Positions 23,855 through 36,805 of a stretch of DNA of 64,000 bases are shown here, piece by piece. The notes under the pieces are model-generated. The model had not been told where the DNA came from. It saw only the letters and a program-made list of their open reading frames with translations, and did not search any database. How positions within the stretch are numbered: the first letter of the stretch is position 1; each line of letters starts with the position of its first letter. The translations under genes and the position numbers were made by a program. Source of the stretch: Orobanche coerulescens (taxonomy: Eukaryota; Streptophyta; Magnoliopsida; Lamiales; Orobanchaceae); contig CM065815.1 in NCBI GenBank assembly GCA_033398695.1, positions 144,815,001 through 144,879,000 of the forward strand, in the 5' to 3' direction.

Positions 23855-25190
23855 ATGAGAAAATTCGGTAATGAAGGCCTATTACCTTTGGATACTGAAC
23901 TCGAGCGCACTCTGCGGAAAAACAAGAAGGAAAGGCGTGAGCTGTTAACAAAAGATACCATGGCCGATAACACAGAAAATCACGGAGTAGACAATCCTAT
24001 GAAGCAAGCTCAACCGGCATTGGCACTCCGAGATTATGCATTGCCTCAAATCAACGCGAATTTTTTGGGGATTCGGCGCCCAACTGTCCAAGCAAACAAT
24101 TTCGAGATAAAGCCGGCCATAATCCATATGGTACAAGCAAGCCAATTCTGCGGATTAGAGAATGACGACCCTAATGCTCATATTGCGTCCTTTCTCGAGA
24201 TATGCGATACGTTGAAGAACAATTGAGTTTCTGACGATGCCATTCGTCTACGGCTTTTCCCATTTTCTTTGAGGGATAAAGCCAAGTTTTGGTTGAATTC
24301 ACTTCCGTCGAGCTCTATCACGACTTGGGCGGAATTAGCACATGCCTTTTTGGATAAGTTCTTTCCGCCGGCAAAGACAGCGAGACTTCGGAACGAAATA
24401 ATGACGTTCGGGAAATTTGAGATGGAATCGCTTCATGAAGCTTGGGAGCGATACAAGGATTTACTAAGGAGATGCCCACACCATGGCCTACCGGATTGGC
24501 TACAAATTCAGACCTTCTATAACGGACTAAGTGCATCTACACGCACTCTTGTTGATGCAGCCGCTGGAGGAGCTTTAATGGGCAAGACGATGGCGGAAGC
24601 TCATTCTTTATTGGAAGCGATAGCTACAAATGTTTGTCAGTGGCCTTCCGAACGTGTGAACCCAAAGCGAGTTATGGGAGTTTCCGACAACGATCCGATC
24701 TCTACACTATCAGCCCAAGTTGCAGCGCTGACTCAACAATTGCAAGATTTTTCACATGCTCCTTCTACCGTTACCACAGAATCATGTAATTAGTGCAATG
24801 GGTCTCATCCTAGCGCGGAGTGCCAAGTTGGAAATCCTTTTGAGCAATCTCCGATGGAACAAGCTCAGTTTGTGGGGAACGGAAATCGGAAGAACAACCC
24901 ATATTCCAACACTTACAATCAAGGGTGGCGAAATCACCTAAATCTTTCGTGGCGGAACTGGCAAGCTTTAAATAAACCTCCGCAAGATCAATTCGCGCAG
25001 CCCCCACAGCAGCCCCCTTAGCCATCGAAGGTGTCTTTGGAAGATGCTCTTGCTCAAATGGCGGCTAACACGAGCAAATTCATGACCCGTACGGAGACTA
25101 CTCTACAAAATCATTCTGCTTCTATCCAAAACTTGGAAGTACAAATGGGGCAGATCGCAAATTTATTGTCCTCTCAACCTCAAGGTATTA
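23855..25190 (+). pseudogene. E gag (Athila-type, Retrotrans_gag)
   Basis: From the first ATG the frame carries an Athila-like N-terminus (LRDYALPQINANFLGIRRP), the capsid region (FSLRDKAKFWLNSLPSSSI, then TWAELAHAFLDKFFPP and SLHEAWERYKDLLRRCPHHG, about residues 140-215) and a C-terminal helical region (SLEDALAQMAANTSKFM, NLEVQMGQIANLL). In-frame stops occur near 24224, 24792 and 25020, and the frame shifts near 25190-25210 into the protease frame. The structural protein is recognisable along its whole length but not translatable as one chain. Confidence 0.85.
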
Positions 25191-25205
25191 CCCAGCGCCA
25201 CCGAG

Positions 25206-26683
25206 ATGAACCCCAAGGAAAATGTGCAAGCAATCGAGCTACGAAGCGGAAAGGAGCTACAAGAGCAGCCTAAGAATAGCAAGGACAAGAGCAACCACAG
25301 TGAGAAAGAAAAGGACGAGGATGCCAAGCCAAAAGCAGTGTCGACTACTCATCCCACTCCATTAATTCCATTCCCACAACGTGTGCAAAAGCAAAAATTG
25401 GACAAGCAATTCTCCAAGTTTCTTGACGTCTTCAAGAAACTACATATCAACATTCCATTTGCCGACGCCTTGGAACAAATGTCGAGCTATGTGAAGTTCA
25501 TGAAGGAAATCTTATCTAACAAAAGGAAGCTCGAAGATTATGAGACAGTGGCATTGACGGAAGAGTGCAGTGCTATTCTACAGAAGAAGCTCCCACCTAA
25601 ATTGAGGGATCCGGGAAGCTTTACTATTCCATGCACTATTGGAAATTCATACTTTGGCAGAGCCTTATGTGATCTAGGAGCCATCATAAACCTTATGCCC
25701 CTTTCCATTTTTAAGAAGCTGGATATTGGGGAAGCCAATCCGACGACGGTCTCTTTGCAATTAGCTGACAGATCTATCAAGTATCTGAGGGGAGTAATAG
25801 AAGACGTTTTGGTAAAAGTCGATAAATTCATCTTCTCGGCCAATTTTATTGTACTCGATATCGATGAGGATCATGATATCCCAATCATATTGGGAAGACC
25901 ATTCTTGGCAACCGTCCGAACTTTAATTGATGTGGAAAAAGGGAAGCTTACTCTACGAGTTCAAGAGGAGCAAGTTACTTTCAATATATTTCGATCCTTA
26001 CAATATCCTAGTGATGCTGAGAATTGATTTCAAATTGACGTCGTTAACTCGTGTGTAAGTAGAGCCCCTCGGGAGAGCTATCCATCAGATCCATTAGAGT
26101 CCGTTTTAGGTGGGTCCGCTTCCAAATTGAATTCAGAGCATGTAGCATATTTACGACACATGGATGCTTCCCCACCATTTTTCACCCATCGACCATGTGA
26201 GGAGCTCGGAAGTTCACCAACTCGACCCGTCCCATCAATCGAGAAACCCCCAAAGCTAGAGCTCAAGCAGCTACCGAGTCATTTAAAGTATGCATTTTTG
26301 GGACCCTACGATTCCTTGCCAGTCATTATTTCGGCCACTTTAGCGGGGGATCAAGAGGAGAAATTATTGAGGGTTTTGAGGGAGTACAAATCTGCCCTTG
26401 GATGGTCTATTGCGGATATCAAGGGAATCAGCCTGTCCATTTGCATGCACAAAATTTTGATGGAGGAAGACTACAAACCATCTGTGGAGCATCAACGCCG
26501 TTTAAATCCAAATATGAAAGAGGTGGTAAAAGTCGAGGTTTTAAAACTCCTCGACGCAGGTATGATCTTTCCTATTTATGATAGCAAGTGGGTAAGTCCG
26601 GTTCAAGTTGTGTCAAAGAAGGGTGGGATAACGGTTATCCAAAACGATAATAATGAATTAATTCCCACTAGGATTGTTACGGG
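25206..26683 (+). pseudogene. E protease and N-terminal part of RT
   Basis: The frame 25206-26027 contains the spacer (ELRSGKELQEQ), then the aspartic protease: CDLGAIINLMPLSIFKKL is the Athila-type active-site region (usually DLGAS), followed by IILGRPFLATVRTLIDV. A second frame from 26127 carries the RT N-terminal region (LRVLREYKSALGWSIADIKG, CMHKILMEEDYKPSVEHQRR, LLDAGMIFPIYDSKWVSPV). The RT is cut at 26683 by F and resumes at 38841 with WRMCIDYRKLNKAT. There is a stop or frame change between 26027 and 26127. Confidence 0.85.
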
Positions 26684-27206
26684 TGTACTATCCGTGTTTT
26701 CTATTTTTGGTAATTTCTATTTTGGTGTATGTTCATTTTGGACAACTCGATTGACACTGTTTTGGAATTCTGAATCTATTTTGTTCTTGGAGTTTCTCCT
26801 TTTGGACGAGTTTCGACGATGTTTTTACGTATTTTCATCTTGAGTTATATTTTATCGCTTGTGTGTTCGATTCTCGTAAAACTCATTCGATTTCGTCATT
26901 TTCCTATTTCCACGAGTTCGTATGGTTGAGTGGAGCATGTTGTGAGTTTCGGATTGTTAATCCAACATTGTATCGTGATTTTCGGACGTTTGGGCCATTT
27001 CGTAATTTCCTATAAGTTTAGGGAATTTATTTCTTGTTCGATTATGGTTGTGTACCTCGGACCGTTTCGGGTTGTTAGATATTGTTTCTCGTTGCATGTA
27101 ATTTTCCTGGACCGTTGGGTCGGCATATCGTGTTTTGGTTTATCATCTTTTTCCATTTTGGTAGCGTCATCTTGTGTCAGGAGGCTGTCTGGCCTGACCT
27201 GTGCAA

Positions 27207-27421
27207 AACGGCGCAAGACCCGCGGAATTCTGCACTGGGTCTATGCGCCGTGTTGCCCAGTGGTTCCCGCTGCCTTGCGAAACGGTGCAAGACCAGTGGT
27301 ATTTTGCGCCGTGTCTGTGCGCCGTGTCGCACAGGGGTCGCCCGCTGACCCGCAATACGGCGCTGGACACGGCGCCATTTGGGCCGTTTGTTGCACCGTG
27401 TTCTGTCCAGTATATATAGGA
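27207..27421 (+). promoter_or_regulatory. U3 motif array and TATA of F
   Basis: About eight copies, in both orientations, of a core like ACGGCGC or GCGCCGTGT (near 27209, 27245, 27280, 27305, 27319, 27353, 27367 and 27391) are followed directly by AGTATATATAGG (27410-27421). The 3' LTR repeats this at 37327-37530. Confidence 0.6.
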
Positions 27422-28026
27422 CAGACACGGATTTTAACCCCATTTTCACCATTCCTCTCGGCTATCCACTCCTTCATCACGATTTTGGGCGATTTCATCC
27501 GGATATTGCATTCTAGCATCTTATAGCTCGGAATTGGACATTCTAACACGAATCAATCATCTTCCTTCCGCCATTCCGTCGTTGAATTGAGGTAATTGGA
27601 CATTATACCTAATTTTAGGGTTCTTGGCTATTATTCATTTCTCCTTTCATTTTTGCTTCGATTGATGATGAATATTAGTTGGGTAATCGTGGTGTTATGT
27701 TTTCCTAGAACTTTAGCGGATCAATTCCAAGTTTTTCCCCTTCGTTGATCGAATTTAAACCTTATGCCTCCGTAGTGTTCGGCGTATTGTCCCTTAGGGT
27801 AGAACGCTGATTAATTTGTGATTTCTCAGTGGAATTGTAGTTGATTGAGTCTCTATTGTTGTTAGGATTGGATTTGTGAAGATTGTTCGGACCGAACCCT
27901 TTTCCTTCCACCGTTTTCTTCGCCTCCTGTTATCCAAGGCAAGTGCATGTATTACATTCCGTTATGTGTGTATGATTTTGATGCGAATTATGTAAATGGT
28001 ATTATTGAACGAATGTGATTTTTGCT

Positions 28027-28250
28027 CTTCCACCTGGGGATGGCATGTGGCCTCTGGGGCCGATACTAATGGGTACGGCCACGGAAGTGGACATGGGTGC
28101 GTGTGTTGATGTTCTTCCACCTGGGGACGGTTCGACGGGACCTCTTGGGGCCGATACTAATGGGTACGGCTGCGGAAGTGGTTTATCACCTGGGGACGGT
28201 TCGATGGGACCTCTGGTGACCGATACTAATGGGTACGGTCGCGAGTTACC
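28027..28250 (+). repeat. Tandem minisatellite in the F LTR
   Basis: Three imperfect units of about 65-90 bp share CACCTGGGGA, GGGACCTCT and CCGATACTAATGGGTACGG. The same three units lie at 38063-38280 in the 3' LTR. A weaker version (CCGACGGGGCCTCTAGGG) is visible in solo LTR A near 8050-8170. Confidence 0.8.
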
Positions 28251-28811
28251 AAGCGTGTATGGTTTTGGTGCGGAACTTGAGGATATACTGTTGTTAAATG
28301 TAAATGTGATATTCCAGAATATTGATTTCAAATGTTTTTCGTAATGGTTTGTTTGCGTTGAATCTCGTATGTATATAATGTTGTGTAATCGTGTACTTGC
28401 ACTAGCTATTCGAATGCTAACCCCTTAAATGGGGGAAATGCGTCTTATGCATTTCAGGTACTGGTCGATCTAAGGAGCTGGCACGGGATACGTACGCAAA
28501 GGATGGACTGGCATGATGATGTGGCTCGAGTCTGTAATTTTATGTTTTGTCATTGCATATGTTGAGTACTGGAGTTAGACTGATTACTTTTAAACTTGGT
28601 TTAAGTCCCCTGCGTGGGCAATGAATTGGTATTTAACTTATGTTTCATGTACTCCGTTAAAATGTTTTGGCCGAGGCCACGGCCTTATTTACTTTTTGAG
28701 TGCATCTTTTGGGATATCATTGTGGTTTATGTGTCATGAGTTAGCCTGGTAGACCTCACGAGGGTTCTACGGCATGTAATGTCCCATTTGTGAATTGGGG
28801 TGTTACATTTA

Positions 28812-28824
28812 TGGTATCAGAGCC
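28812..28824 (+). other. Primer binding site of F
   Basis: TGGTATCAGAGCC lies four bases after the 5' LTR and matches the classic site for the initiator methionine tRNA 3' end. Confidence 0.88.
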
Positions 28825-29066
28825 TTAGGTTTTGAATACCTAGACTGTCGGTAAATTTTGGGTCTGTCAGTTGCGTCGTTAGAGTCAGTCGTTGAGCCTA
28901 ATATCATCATGCTACCGTCTTTTCGTGCGACCCGTGGCTGTAAGTCTCCTCGAACTCTTATACTTCTATAATTCTTTTTCTTGCGTTGTTCGGAATTGAG
29001 AATTGTGATACCAACCTTGTAGATTGTGAATCTTTCTGATCTTGTTCTTTTCATATTTTCTTCAGT

Positions 29067-30179
29067 ATGTTGAGAGGTCGTGGTAGACCAGCTAGGGGAC
29101 GCGGCTGGGGCCGTTGACGGGGTGCTGATAATGAAGTGGGCTCACTTTCTCAGTCCTCTGCGGACTCATCCTCTCACTCAGTGTCGTCGGGTAATAATGC
29201 CGACGCCGGGGCTACTGCCGTACTTCAGCAGTTAGTAGCCCAGCTTGCTCAGATAGCTCAGGGTGGACGCCAGAATCCGCCCCCGACACCTGAAGAGGAA
29301 GCTAATAAGTGGATTCAGACGGTGACTAAGATGCACCCTCCTCGTTTCTCCGAATCTTCTGACTCCCTCGGTTGGGAGAATTGGCTCTTTCAGTTGTCCA
29401 GGACCTTCGATGCCGTAGCTTGTCCCGAAGACAGGAGGGTACATATTGCCCAGTACCTCCTGGATAAGGAAGCTGCGGAATGGTGGGAGGCTGTTGCGTC
29501 CAGAGACCGTCGAGCCACTTGGGAGGAGTTCAGGGCTGCTATGGAAGCAGAATATTGTCCGCCGCCAGTCAAAGAATGCAGAATTGTGGAGTTCTTTACT
29601 GCCACACCCTAGGATGTGCTGATTCCTCAGGACATTATCTCTTACAATCAGCAGTTGGGTTTCGTGAAAGATCAGGTGAGGACTGAGGCTGATAAAATCC
29701 GTTACTTTAATATGCGCATGAAGCCGCATATCAGGCAGAGTATGGCACCGCTCATGTGTGCCACTTTGAAGGAATACCAGGATCGCGCTCTAGCGATCGA
29801 GATGGTCGTCCCGGGATCAGAGTCAATTTCGGAAGCTAAGAAGCAGAAGACTACTGGCGGATTCTTGGCCGGTAAGGGTGGTCAATTTTCGAGGTCTCGT
29901 TCTGCTCCTACATCTGGGAAGAGGCCATTTCATCAGGCTGGTGGATCTCAGGGTAACCGTTCGGTCCAGTCTGTTGCACCTGGAGGGAGAGTTTGTTTTA
30001 ATTGCAGTCAGCCCGAGCACGTTATGAAAGATTGCCCATTTCCGTTAGTTACTTGCTTTACTTGCGGACAGACCGCGCATCGGGCAGCTCATTGTGAGAG
30101 GGCCACCAGGGCCGCTAGAGTTCCGACTACCACCGCCGATCAGATGGAACACAGCACTCCAGCTACTCATGTTCCGTAG
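29067..30179 (+). pseudogene. F gag with two CCHC zinc knuckles
   Basis: One frame from ATG 29067 through TGA 29115-29117 and TAG 29610-29612 to 30179. Features: an RG-rich start, a capsid segment (ANKWIQTVTKMHPPRFSES, WENWLFQLSRTFDAVACPED, EWWEAVASRDRRATWEEFRA), then two zinc knuckles of pattern CX2CX4HX4C (CFNCSQPEHVMKDC and CFTCGQTAHRAAHC, about residues 312-338). Only nonsense codons, no frameshift, break it. Confidence 0.88.
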
Positions 30180-30539
30180 AGTTCGGGCCGTGGTAGAGGT
30201 CAGCCGGATCGCCGTACAGTATCGAGTTCGGGTTCAGTTCACCCCCTATTGTATCAGATGAGGCGCACAGAGGAGGCAGACATTCAGGTGGCGTCAGGTA
30301 CCACTCAGATCCTTACTCATTCAGTTTCAGTGCTTTTTGATTCGGGTGCTACCCATTCTTTTATTGCTTCGGATTGTGTGAGTCGTATTGGCTTTGACTG
30401 CTTGTTTGAGTGTAAACCGTTTGTAGTGGGTACGCCCAGCGGGGATCGTATGGTTGGGGACCGGGAAGTTAGGGATTGCCCAGTGAGGATCGGGAGCCGG
30501 GATTGGCCCTCGAATCTCATTGTTATAGACCGACCTTAA
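30180..30539 (+). pseudogene. F aspartic protease
   Basis: It continues the gag frame after the stop at 30177-30179. It contains SVLFDSGATHSFIAS (active-site DSGA) and the downstream FECKPFVVGTPSG-type region. The frame is lost near 30530, where the VIDRP end should continue into an L-G-x-D-W-L segment; that segment reads in another frame from 30541. Confidence 0.82.
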
Positions 30540-30540
30540 G

Positions 30541-32138
30541 GGTGAGGATTGGATCCTCGGGGATGATTGGTTGGATCGTCACGGTGCTATCATGAACTAT
30601 CGGACTCGTACCATCTCGATAGTGGCCGAGGACGGCACCGAGCACACTCTCGTCGGTTGTAAGATAGGTAGATCGGGGAGTGTGATTAGCACCTTGAAGG
30701 TGATGAAACTTCTGAACCAGGGTTGTGTCGGCTATTGGTGTTACGCTCTGCAGGCGGAGGATGGTGGGGTTGACATGTTGTCGATTCCAGTTGTTAGCGA
30801 GTATCCCGACGTATTTCCAGATGACTTGCCGGGATTACCACCACAGCGAGAGGTGGAGTTTCCTATTGATCTTGAGCCGAATGCGGCCCCTATTTCTCGA
30901 GCGTCGTACCGTATGGCACCATCGGAGATGTTAGAGTTGAAGAATCAGTTGGGAGAGTTGTTAGATAAAGGGTATATTCGACCGAGCACATCGCCTTGGG
31001 GTGCGCCTGTACTTTTTGTTAAGAAGAAGGATGGATCGCTTCGTTTATGCATCGACTATCGAGAATTAAACAAGTTAACCATCAAAAATAAATACCCTTT
31101 GCCCAGGATTGACGACTTGTTTGATCAGCTTCAGGGGGCGATAGTCTTTTCGAAGATTGACTTGCGATCGGGCTACTACCAGTTGAGGATTTGGGACAGC
31201 GATATACCGAAAGCTGCCTTTCGGACGAGATATGGCCATTACGAGTTTGTGGTTATGCCTTTTGGGCTAACCAATGCCCCAGCAGTGTTCATGCAGTTGA
31301 TGAACAAAGTTTTTATTGAGTATCTGGACAAATTCGTAGTCGTCTTTATCGATGACATTCTTATCTATTCACGGAGTCGGGAGGAGCACGCCTTACATCT
31401 CCGGACTGTATTAGACATTTTGAGAGCTGAGCAGTTGTATGCGAAGTTCTCTAAGTGTGAGTTTTAGCTCGAGGAAGTGATTTCCTCGGGCATGTGATTT
31501 CAGCAGAGGGAGTTCGGGTAGATCCGCAGAAGATAGAGGCAGTGATGGCTTGGGAGCCGCCTAAGAATGTGAAGGAGGTGAGGAGTTTTCTGGGTCTTGC
31601 CGGCTATTACCGTAGATTTGTTGAGGGATTTTCTAAGATCGCTAGACCACTCACTCAGTTGCTCCATAAGACTCAGAAATTCGAGTGGACCGCAGACAGA
31701 CAGGGTAGTTTTGACGAGTTGAAGAGACGACTAACTACCGCACCTGTGTTAGCGTTGCCTCAGGGGAACGAAGATTTCGTGGTATATAGTGATGCTTCGG
31801 GCCTCAGACTCGGATGTGTTTTGATGCACAGAGATACGGTTATTGCTTATGCGTCCCGCCAGTTGAAACCTTATGAGGTGAATTACCCCACGCACGATTT
31901 GGAGTTAGCTGCGGTCGTTTTTGCCTTACAGATCTGGAGGCATTAGCTCTATGGGTCGTCGTGTAAGATTTTTACGGATCACAAGAGTTTGAAGTATATC
32001 TTCAGTCAGAAAGAGTTGAATATGAGACAGCGTAGGTGGTTGGAGCGAATTAAAGATTACGATCTCGAGATAATTTATCATCCGGGTAAGGCTAACGTAG
32101 TGGCCGATGCGTTGAGCCAAAAGCCGATGGCGCTATAG
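30541..32138 (+). pseudogene. F reverse transcriptase and RNase H
   Basis: RT motifs in order: [95 protein letters not shown] and the catalytic [15 protein letters not shown] at 31465-31467 stands where the family has TGG, and a frameshift follows near 31480. RNase H then reads [37 protein letters not shown] and, after TAG 31944-31946, [20 protein letters not shown] and [13 protein letters not shown]. The frame ends just before G. Confidence 0.88.
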
Positions 32139-32168
32139 ATGTTAGAGGTACTTACACCACATAGTGGG

Positions 32169-33885
32169 TGTAACACCCCCAGAATACGTCCGGAAATGTT
32201 ACACGCCGTAGGCCCTTCTCACAAGGATCTACCAGGCTAAACTCCACTAGACTACACAATGATCGACCGACCGGGGTAGATCTAAATACAACGCAGACCG
32301 ACAAGGTCATTAAACAATTCAGAAACCAATAAATTTAATATCTCCATGACAAAGAATAAACTTTCACACAAAAAGGGATGACAACTCCATTTAATAAAGG
32401 AAAACCTACACCCGTGCAAGGGTGAGTACTCAACCAAATGGAAAATACCGACCCCGATGGAGTAAATGCAAAAGACTCTGACTCTTGTGTGATTAGCATC
32501 GTCGTCTTCCATCTCCTTCCAAGCTAATCCCGTGACGGTTCCCGAGCTGCCAAAACCTGAGCGCATAACAGGCACCCACCCCTCGAAAACTCGGGGGTTA
32601 GCAAACTGGAATTCAACCATCGTGAAGCCTTAGCACAAACCATACATTCCCAAAGTCAACACAGTATAGCACTCGTATACACAAGGTGAAAAATAATCAC
32701 ATAGTCATATTCTCTATATGGAACATAACGCCAATCAAACTTTGGACGAGCCCAAGGAGTCAAAAGATTAAGTTCGAAAATCCATTTTTATAAAAGGAAA
32801 AGTATTTTGATAAGATAGTTTAAAAATATTATTAATGACTCGGGCCGTCTTGGGATTTTGGAAATTGAATGGGAATACCTTTAGAAAATAATTTCAAAAG
32901 CTCTCGGGTCCTCGACCCAATTTATAGAACACTGTCACTAACGAAATCATTATAACATCTCACGGGGTTCTCAAACCAATCAAAATAACATCATCACGAG
33001 ATCAATCATCTCAACATTTCACAGGGTCCTCGACCCAAATCACAGAATAGCACCACAATACAATCGAAGGCACAAGCTCTCATTCGACATATCCTGCTCA
33101 AGACCCCCGATTAATTAACCCTCGGAGATTTCGTCAAACCTCCTTGGTTAATTAACCCTGATACCAACGCTTCAAAAACAAGTTGAAACAAACTTTTCAA
33201 AAACGCGAATCGCGGTCTATATCAAGACAAACGTTTAAGAGAGAGTTTGAAAGATTTTAGATACGAACATCGTTCGGTAACGGGGTCTTAGCTATCACTC
33301 AAATACCCGTAACCAATAAGCCTGCCAGGCGCCTCCCTTGCGCACCTGTGTACCGGCGTTCACTTCCATCATGTTGGCCGCTCATTGAACATGTCACCGC
33401 ACCGGCGTCACTCCCGCAAGAGCCGCCCCTTGCGCGCGCATTAGGTGACATCGGCGTTCACCACCCATATGGAGCCGCACATTGCAGCATACACCAGGCC
33501 GGAGTGCACGCCCCGCCCTCAGAGGTTCCCGGATACGACGTTTCTCACAACAAGTATCCACATTATTTCAGACATCAAGCACACAGACAAACGTCACAAC
33601 AATTATCAACTCAGTACATCAAATCACACAATTTCTCCCCCAGTCCATAACCATACAAATAAACAATAACACGCACGTTGTCAATCAAAACTCAATCACA
33701 ATAAGCCTTCAAGCATAACCAACCAACACCGCACATATATCGCTATATTGCGACTCAACCGAATATATATATATATATATATAAAAATAAGTATAGTTCA
33801 TCCATCAATCCAAGTTGAGTACGTCAACTATCATCGATATTAATCACACGACATAGGTATGTGTATATCTATATACATACATACT

Positions 33886-33917
<32 letters not shown>

Positions 33918-35254
33918 CACATATAACTTTATACATACATATATTTAGTATATAAATATATATAATTCACACACTTCGGCAACAATGATTTCACATAGTT
34001 ATAATTCGTATATAAAGGTACTTGCCTCAAATCCAAAGCACGCGGTTTACCTAAAAGCTTGACCGGCAACCCTCGAATCTTTCAACTAGGTCGAAATCAC
34101 AAGAACAATATAATTACTACGAAGTCAATCACAAGAGGGATGGAAAACATACGAAATTCCCAACAAGAATTCGTAGAAACAAAAGATCGAACACTTGGGG
34201 TTCAATATTTCCCCAAGAACAACAAGAACATAATCCGGACCCGAATACGGTAAGAAATACGAATCAAATCATAGGAAGAGAATCGATATAATCGATTGAT
34301 GATATACAACAACAAGAATCAAGAAGAACAACCCGAAACTCGAAGATTCCAGAAATCTAGAGGAAGGGTTTACAAGATGTTTACCTCGAATCGAAGGTGA
34401 AGAACACGGATTAAGGATGTTAAACAACACCAAGAACTCAAGCAAGATGTAAACTTGAAGTTACAAGACCCCAAATCACCTTCCAATCACCTACGAGTCG
34501 CCCGACCACGGAAAGACGAAGTGTAGGTGAAGAAATGACGCAATTCGGTCAACTCCTGGGTATATAAACCCAAGCCGTGTTACGACGTTAGCCATGGCGG
34601 CTAACGACGTTAGCTTGTTAACGTCGTAAGACTCCCATGCTTACGTGCGTAACTAAAATCGCAGAATTCTGTACTATTTTACAAAGGCCGTTACGTGCGT
34701 AATCGAGACATGCATTACGTACGTAAGGTGCCTATTTGGGAGTACAGGCGGCTAGCACAAGAAGGCAAGAAAGGAACCGAAAAAATCAATATGCAATGGT
34801 GAAAAACTCCCGATGGTACGAACGTAAAGGATTCGAGGCGACGAACTTAAGTGTTGAAGGAAAACCTATTCCCGACTACCCGAAGGTTCGAATACGATAA
34901 TGAAGTGATCACCCCCAAACTTTGGGAAATTACGAAACGGCCCAAAACGTCCGTAAATCACAATATGACATCAAGCAACCGAACCGAAACTCACAACACG
35001 TATAACAAAGCTCAACGGACTTATAGAAAACATGAAACCGTAGTTTCGAACCATTATCACATGAAATGAATCAAATAGCGGGAAAAGTCGCTCAAGACAC
35101 GGATTCGGGTAAAACAGCCCCGGAACAACTCGGATGACCAAACACGCAGAACGAAACATTATCAAAATGTCAAAACGCTCGCAAGTGAGCTTCTGGAAAC
35201 CAGAAAGATGCCAGAAACGAAAAAGTACCGAAAGAGAAAATCACGGGTATTACA
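32169..35254 (-). mobile_element. Element G: solo LTR of a gypsy element
   Basis: 3086 bp, TGTAACACCCCCAG to CGGGTATTACA on the plus strand, with duplication GTGGG (32164-32168, 35255-35259). The end sequences are the reverse complement of the A/B/K type of LTR, so it lies on the minus strand. It has long (TA)n microsatellites at 33762-33784 and about 33880-33965. A TATA-like TTTATATA reads on the minus strand near 34559-34568, with palindromes such as TTACGTACGTAA and ACGTTAGC upstream (34577-34735 on the plus strand). No second LTR or coding region. Confidence 0.85.
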
Positions 35255-35274
35255 GTGGGATCCAGCGAGATTTT

Positions 35275-36633
35275 ATTTTTCAGAATATCTAGGTTTGGGT
35301 TCAGAGAGTTCAGGGTCAGTTATGTGCGTTAGAGATCACTTCGTCCTTGACTGATGATATCAAGGCGAAACAGTATGATGATCCGTTTTTGGTCCAGTTG
35401 AGGGAGGATGTGAGGAAGGGGAAAGACCCTAGATTTGTGGTCCAGGATGATGGAGTTTTGAGATTTCGCGGCAGAATATGTGTACCGAGTGTTATTGAGC
35501 TGAGACAGAAGATCTTGAGTGAAGCTCATACCACACCTTACTCCATACATCCTGGTACGAGTAAAATGTACAAGGATGTGAGGAGTAACTACTGGTGGAG
35601 TAATTTGAAGACAGACGTTAGCGAGTTTGTGTCGAGGTGTTTGACCTGTCAGCACGTTAAGATCGAGCATCAGCGACCCGCGGGACTTTTACGACCACTT
35701 CCTATCCCGGAGTGGAAATGGGAGGATATTTCTATGGATTTCATTACCAGTATGCCTAAGACTCGGACTGGAATGAACATGATTTGGGTCGTTGTCGATT
35801 GACTAACCAAATCAGCTCATTTTCTGGATATTAAGGACACTTGGGGGCCAGAGAGACTAGCGCGAGTGTTTATTGCGGAGATAGTGAGGTTGCATGGGAC
35901 CTCTAAGAGTATTGTTTCGGATCGTGATGGCCGGTTTATATCACATTTTTAGCAGGCCGTTCATAGAGCTTTGGGGACCGAGTTGAAACTCAGTACATCC
36001 TACCACCCTCGGAGCAGGCCGGCGATGCGAGCGCGGATCTGACATTTGGAGGATATGTTGCGAGCCTGTGCTTTAGATTGGAAGGATGATTGGGAGTCGC
36101 ACTTGCCATTAATCGAATTCACGTACAGCAATAGTTTGCACGCCTCGATCAAAATGGCACCATTTGAGGCACTGTATGGTAGGAAGTGCAGATCGCCATT
36201 GTGTTGGGATGATACATCTGAGCTAATTGGCACCGACCCTGATATGGTAGTTGAGACGAGAGAGAAGATTACTTTGATTCGCGATAGGATGTTTATGGCT
36301 CAGAGTCGACAGAAATCTTATGCCGATACACGTCGCCGGCCGTTGGAGTTGGGAGACCATGTGTTGCTTAAGGTGTCACCGACACGGGGAGTTTACCGCT
36401 TCGGTCGGAAGGGTAAACTTAGTCCGAGATTTATTGGTCCATTCGAGGTTCTAAAGAGAGTTGGAGAGCTTGCATATCGGTTAGGCTTGCCGCCGTCCCT
36501 GAGCCACGTGCATAATGTATTTCATGTTTCCCAGCTTAGGAAGTACGAACCGGACCCTATCCATATTATTGATTTTGGAGAGATCGAGTTGGGGCCCGAC
36601 ATTACCTTCGAGGAGAGGCGATTCAGATCTTAG
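35275..36633 (+). pseudogene. F integrase
   Basis: It continues the F polyprotein after G. It carries the integrase N-terminal zinc-binding region (HTTPYSIHPG, then RCLTCQHVK), the catalytic core (WEDISMDFITSMP, then IVSDRDGRFISHF), and the C-terminal region LEDMLRACALDWKDDWESHL, GDHVLLKVSPTRGVYRFG and KLSPRFIGPFEVL. TGA 35800-35802 (family usually CGA) and TAG 35950-35952 (family usually TGG) interrupt it. The segment with the third catalytic residue (near 36010-36045) is scrambled by a stop and frame changes. Confidence 0.87.
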
Positions 36634-36772
36634 AGCGTCGGGTGAAGCAACTCAGGCACAAAACCATTCCTTTGGTTAAAGTGCAATGGTCGAGGCATGG
36701 ATCCGAGGAACCCACGTGGGAGACGGAAGAGAGTATGAGGTCGACATACCCCGAGTTATTCGCGTTGTAAGT
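36610..36772 (+). pseudogene. F chromodomain-like C-terminus
   Basis: In a frame shifted from the integrase the sequence reads LERRVKQLRHKTIPLVKVQW, then HGSEEPTWETEESMR and YPELF, the pattern of a chromovirus chromodomain (V-V-W then E-x-T-W-E). In the family this domain targets integration to particular chromatin. A frameshift near 36615-36625 separates it from the integrase. Confidence 0.75.
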
Positions 36773-36792
36773 TTCGAGACAAAACTTATTTT

Positions 36793-36805
36793 TAGGGGGA
36801 GAGAA
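36793..36805 (+). other. Polypurine tract of F
   Basis: TAGGGGGAGAGAA lies directly before the 3' LTR. Confidence 0.8.

Larger units (their letters stand above)
26684..28807 (+). repeat. 5' LTR of F
   Basis: 2124 bp, TGTACTATCCGTG to GGGGTGTTACA. It contains a promoter-like region at 27207-27421 and a three-copy tandem repeat at about 28030-28250. Confidence 0.88.

Noticed and set aside
27010..27549. Overlapping frames of up to 198 codons in the F LTR on both strands
   Set aside because: They cover the GC-rich motif array, recur in both LTRs with frame differences and show no domain.
33348..33718. Plus-strand frames of 74-100 codons in G
   Set aside because: Non-coding LTR sequence; three overlapping frames are open together and composition is not protein-like.
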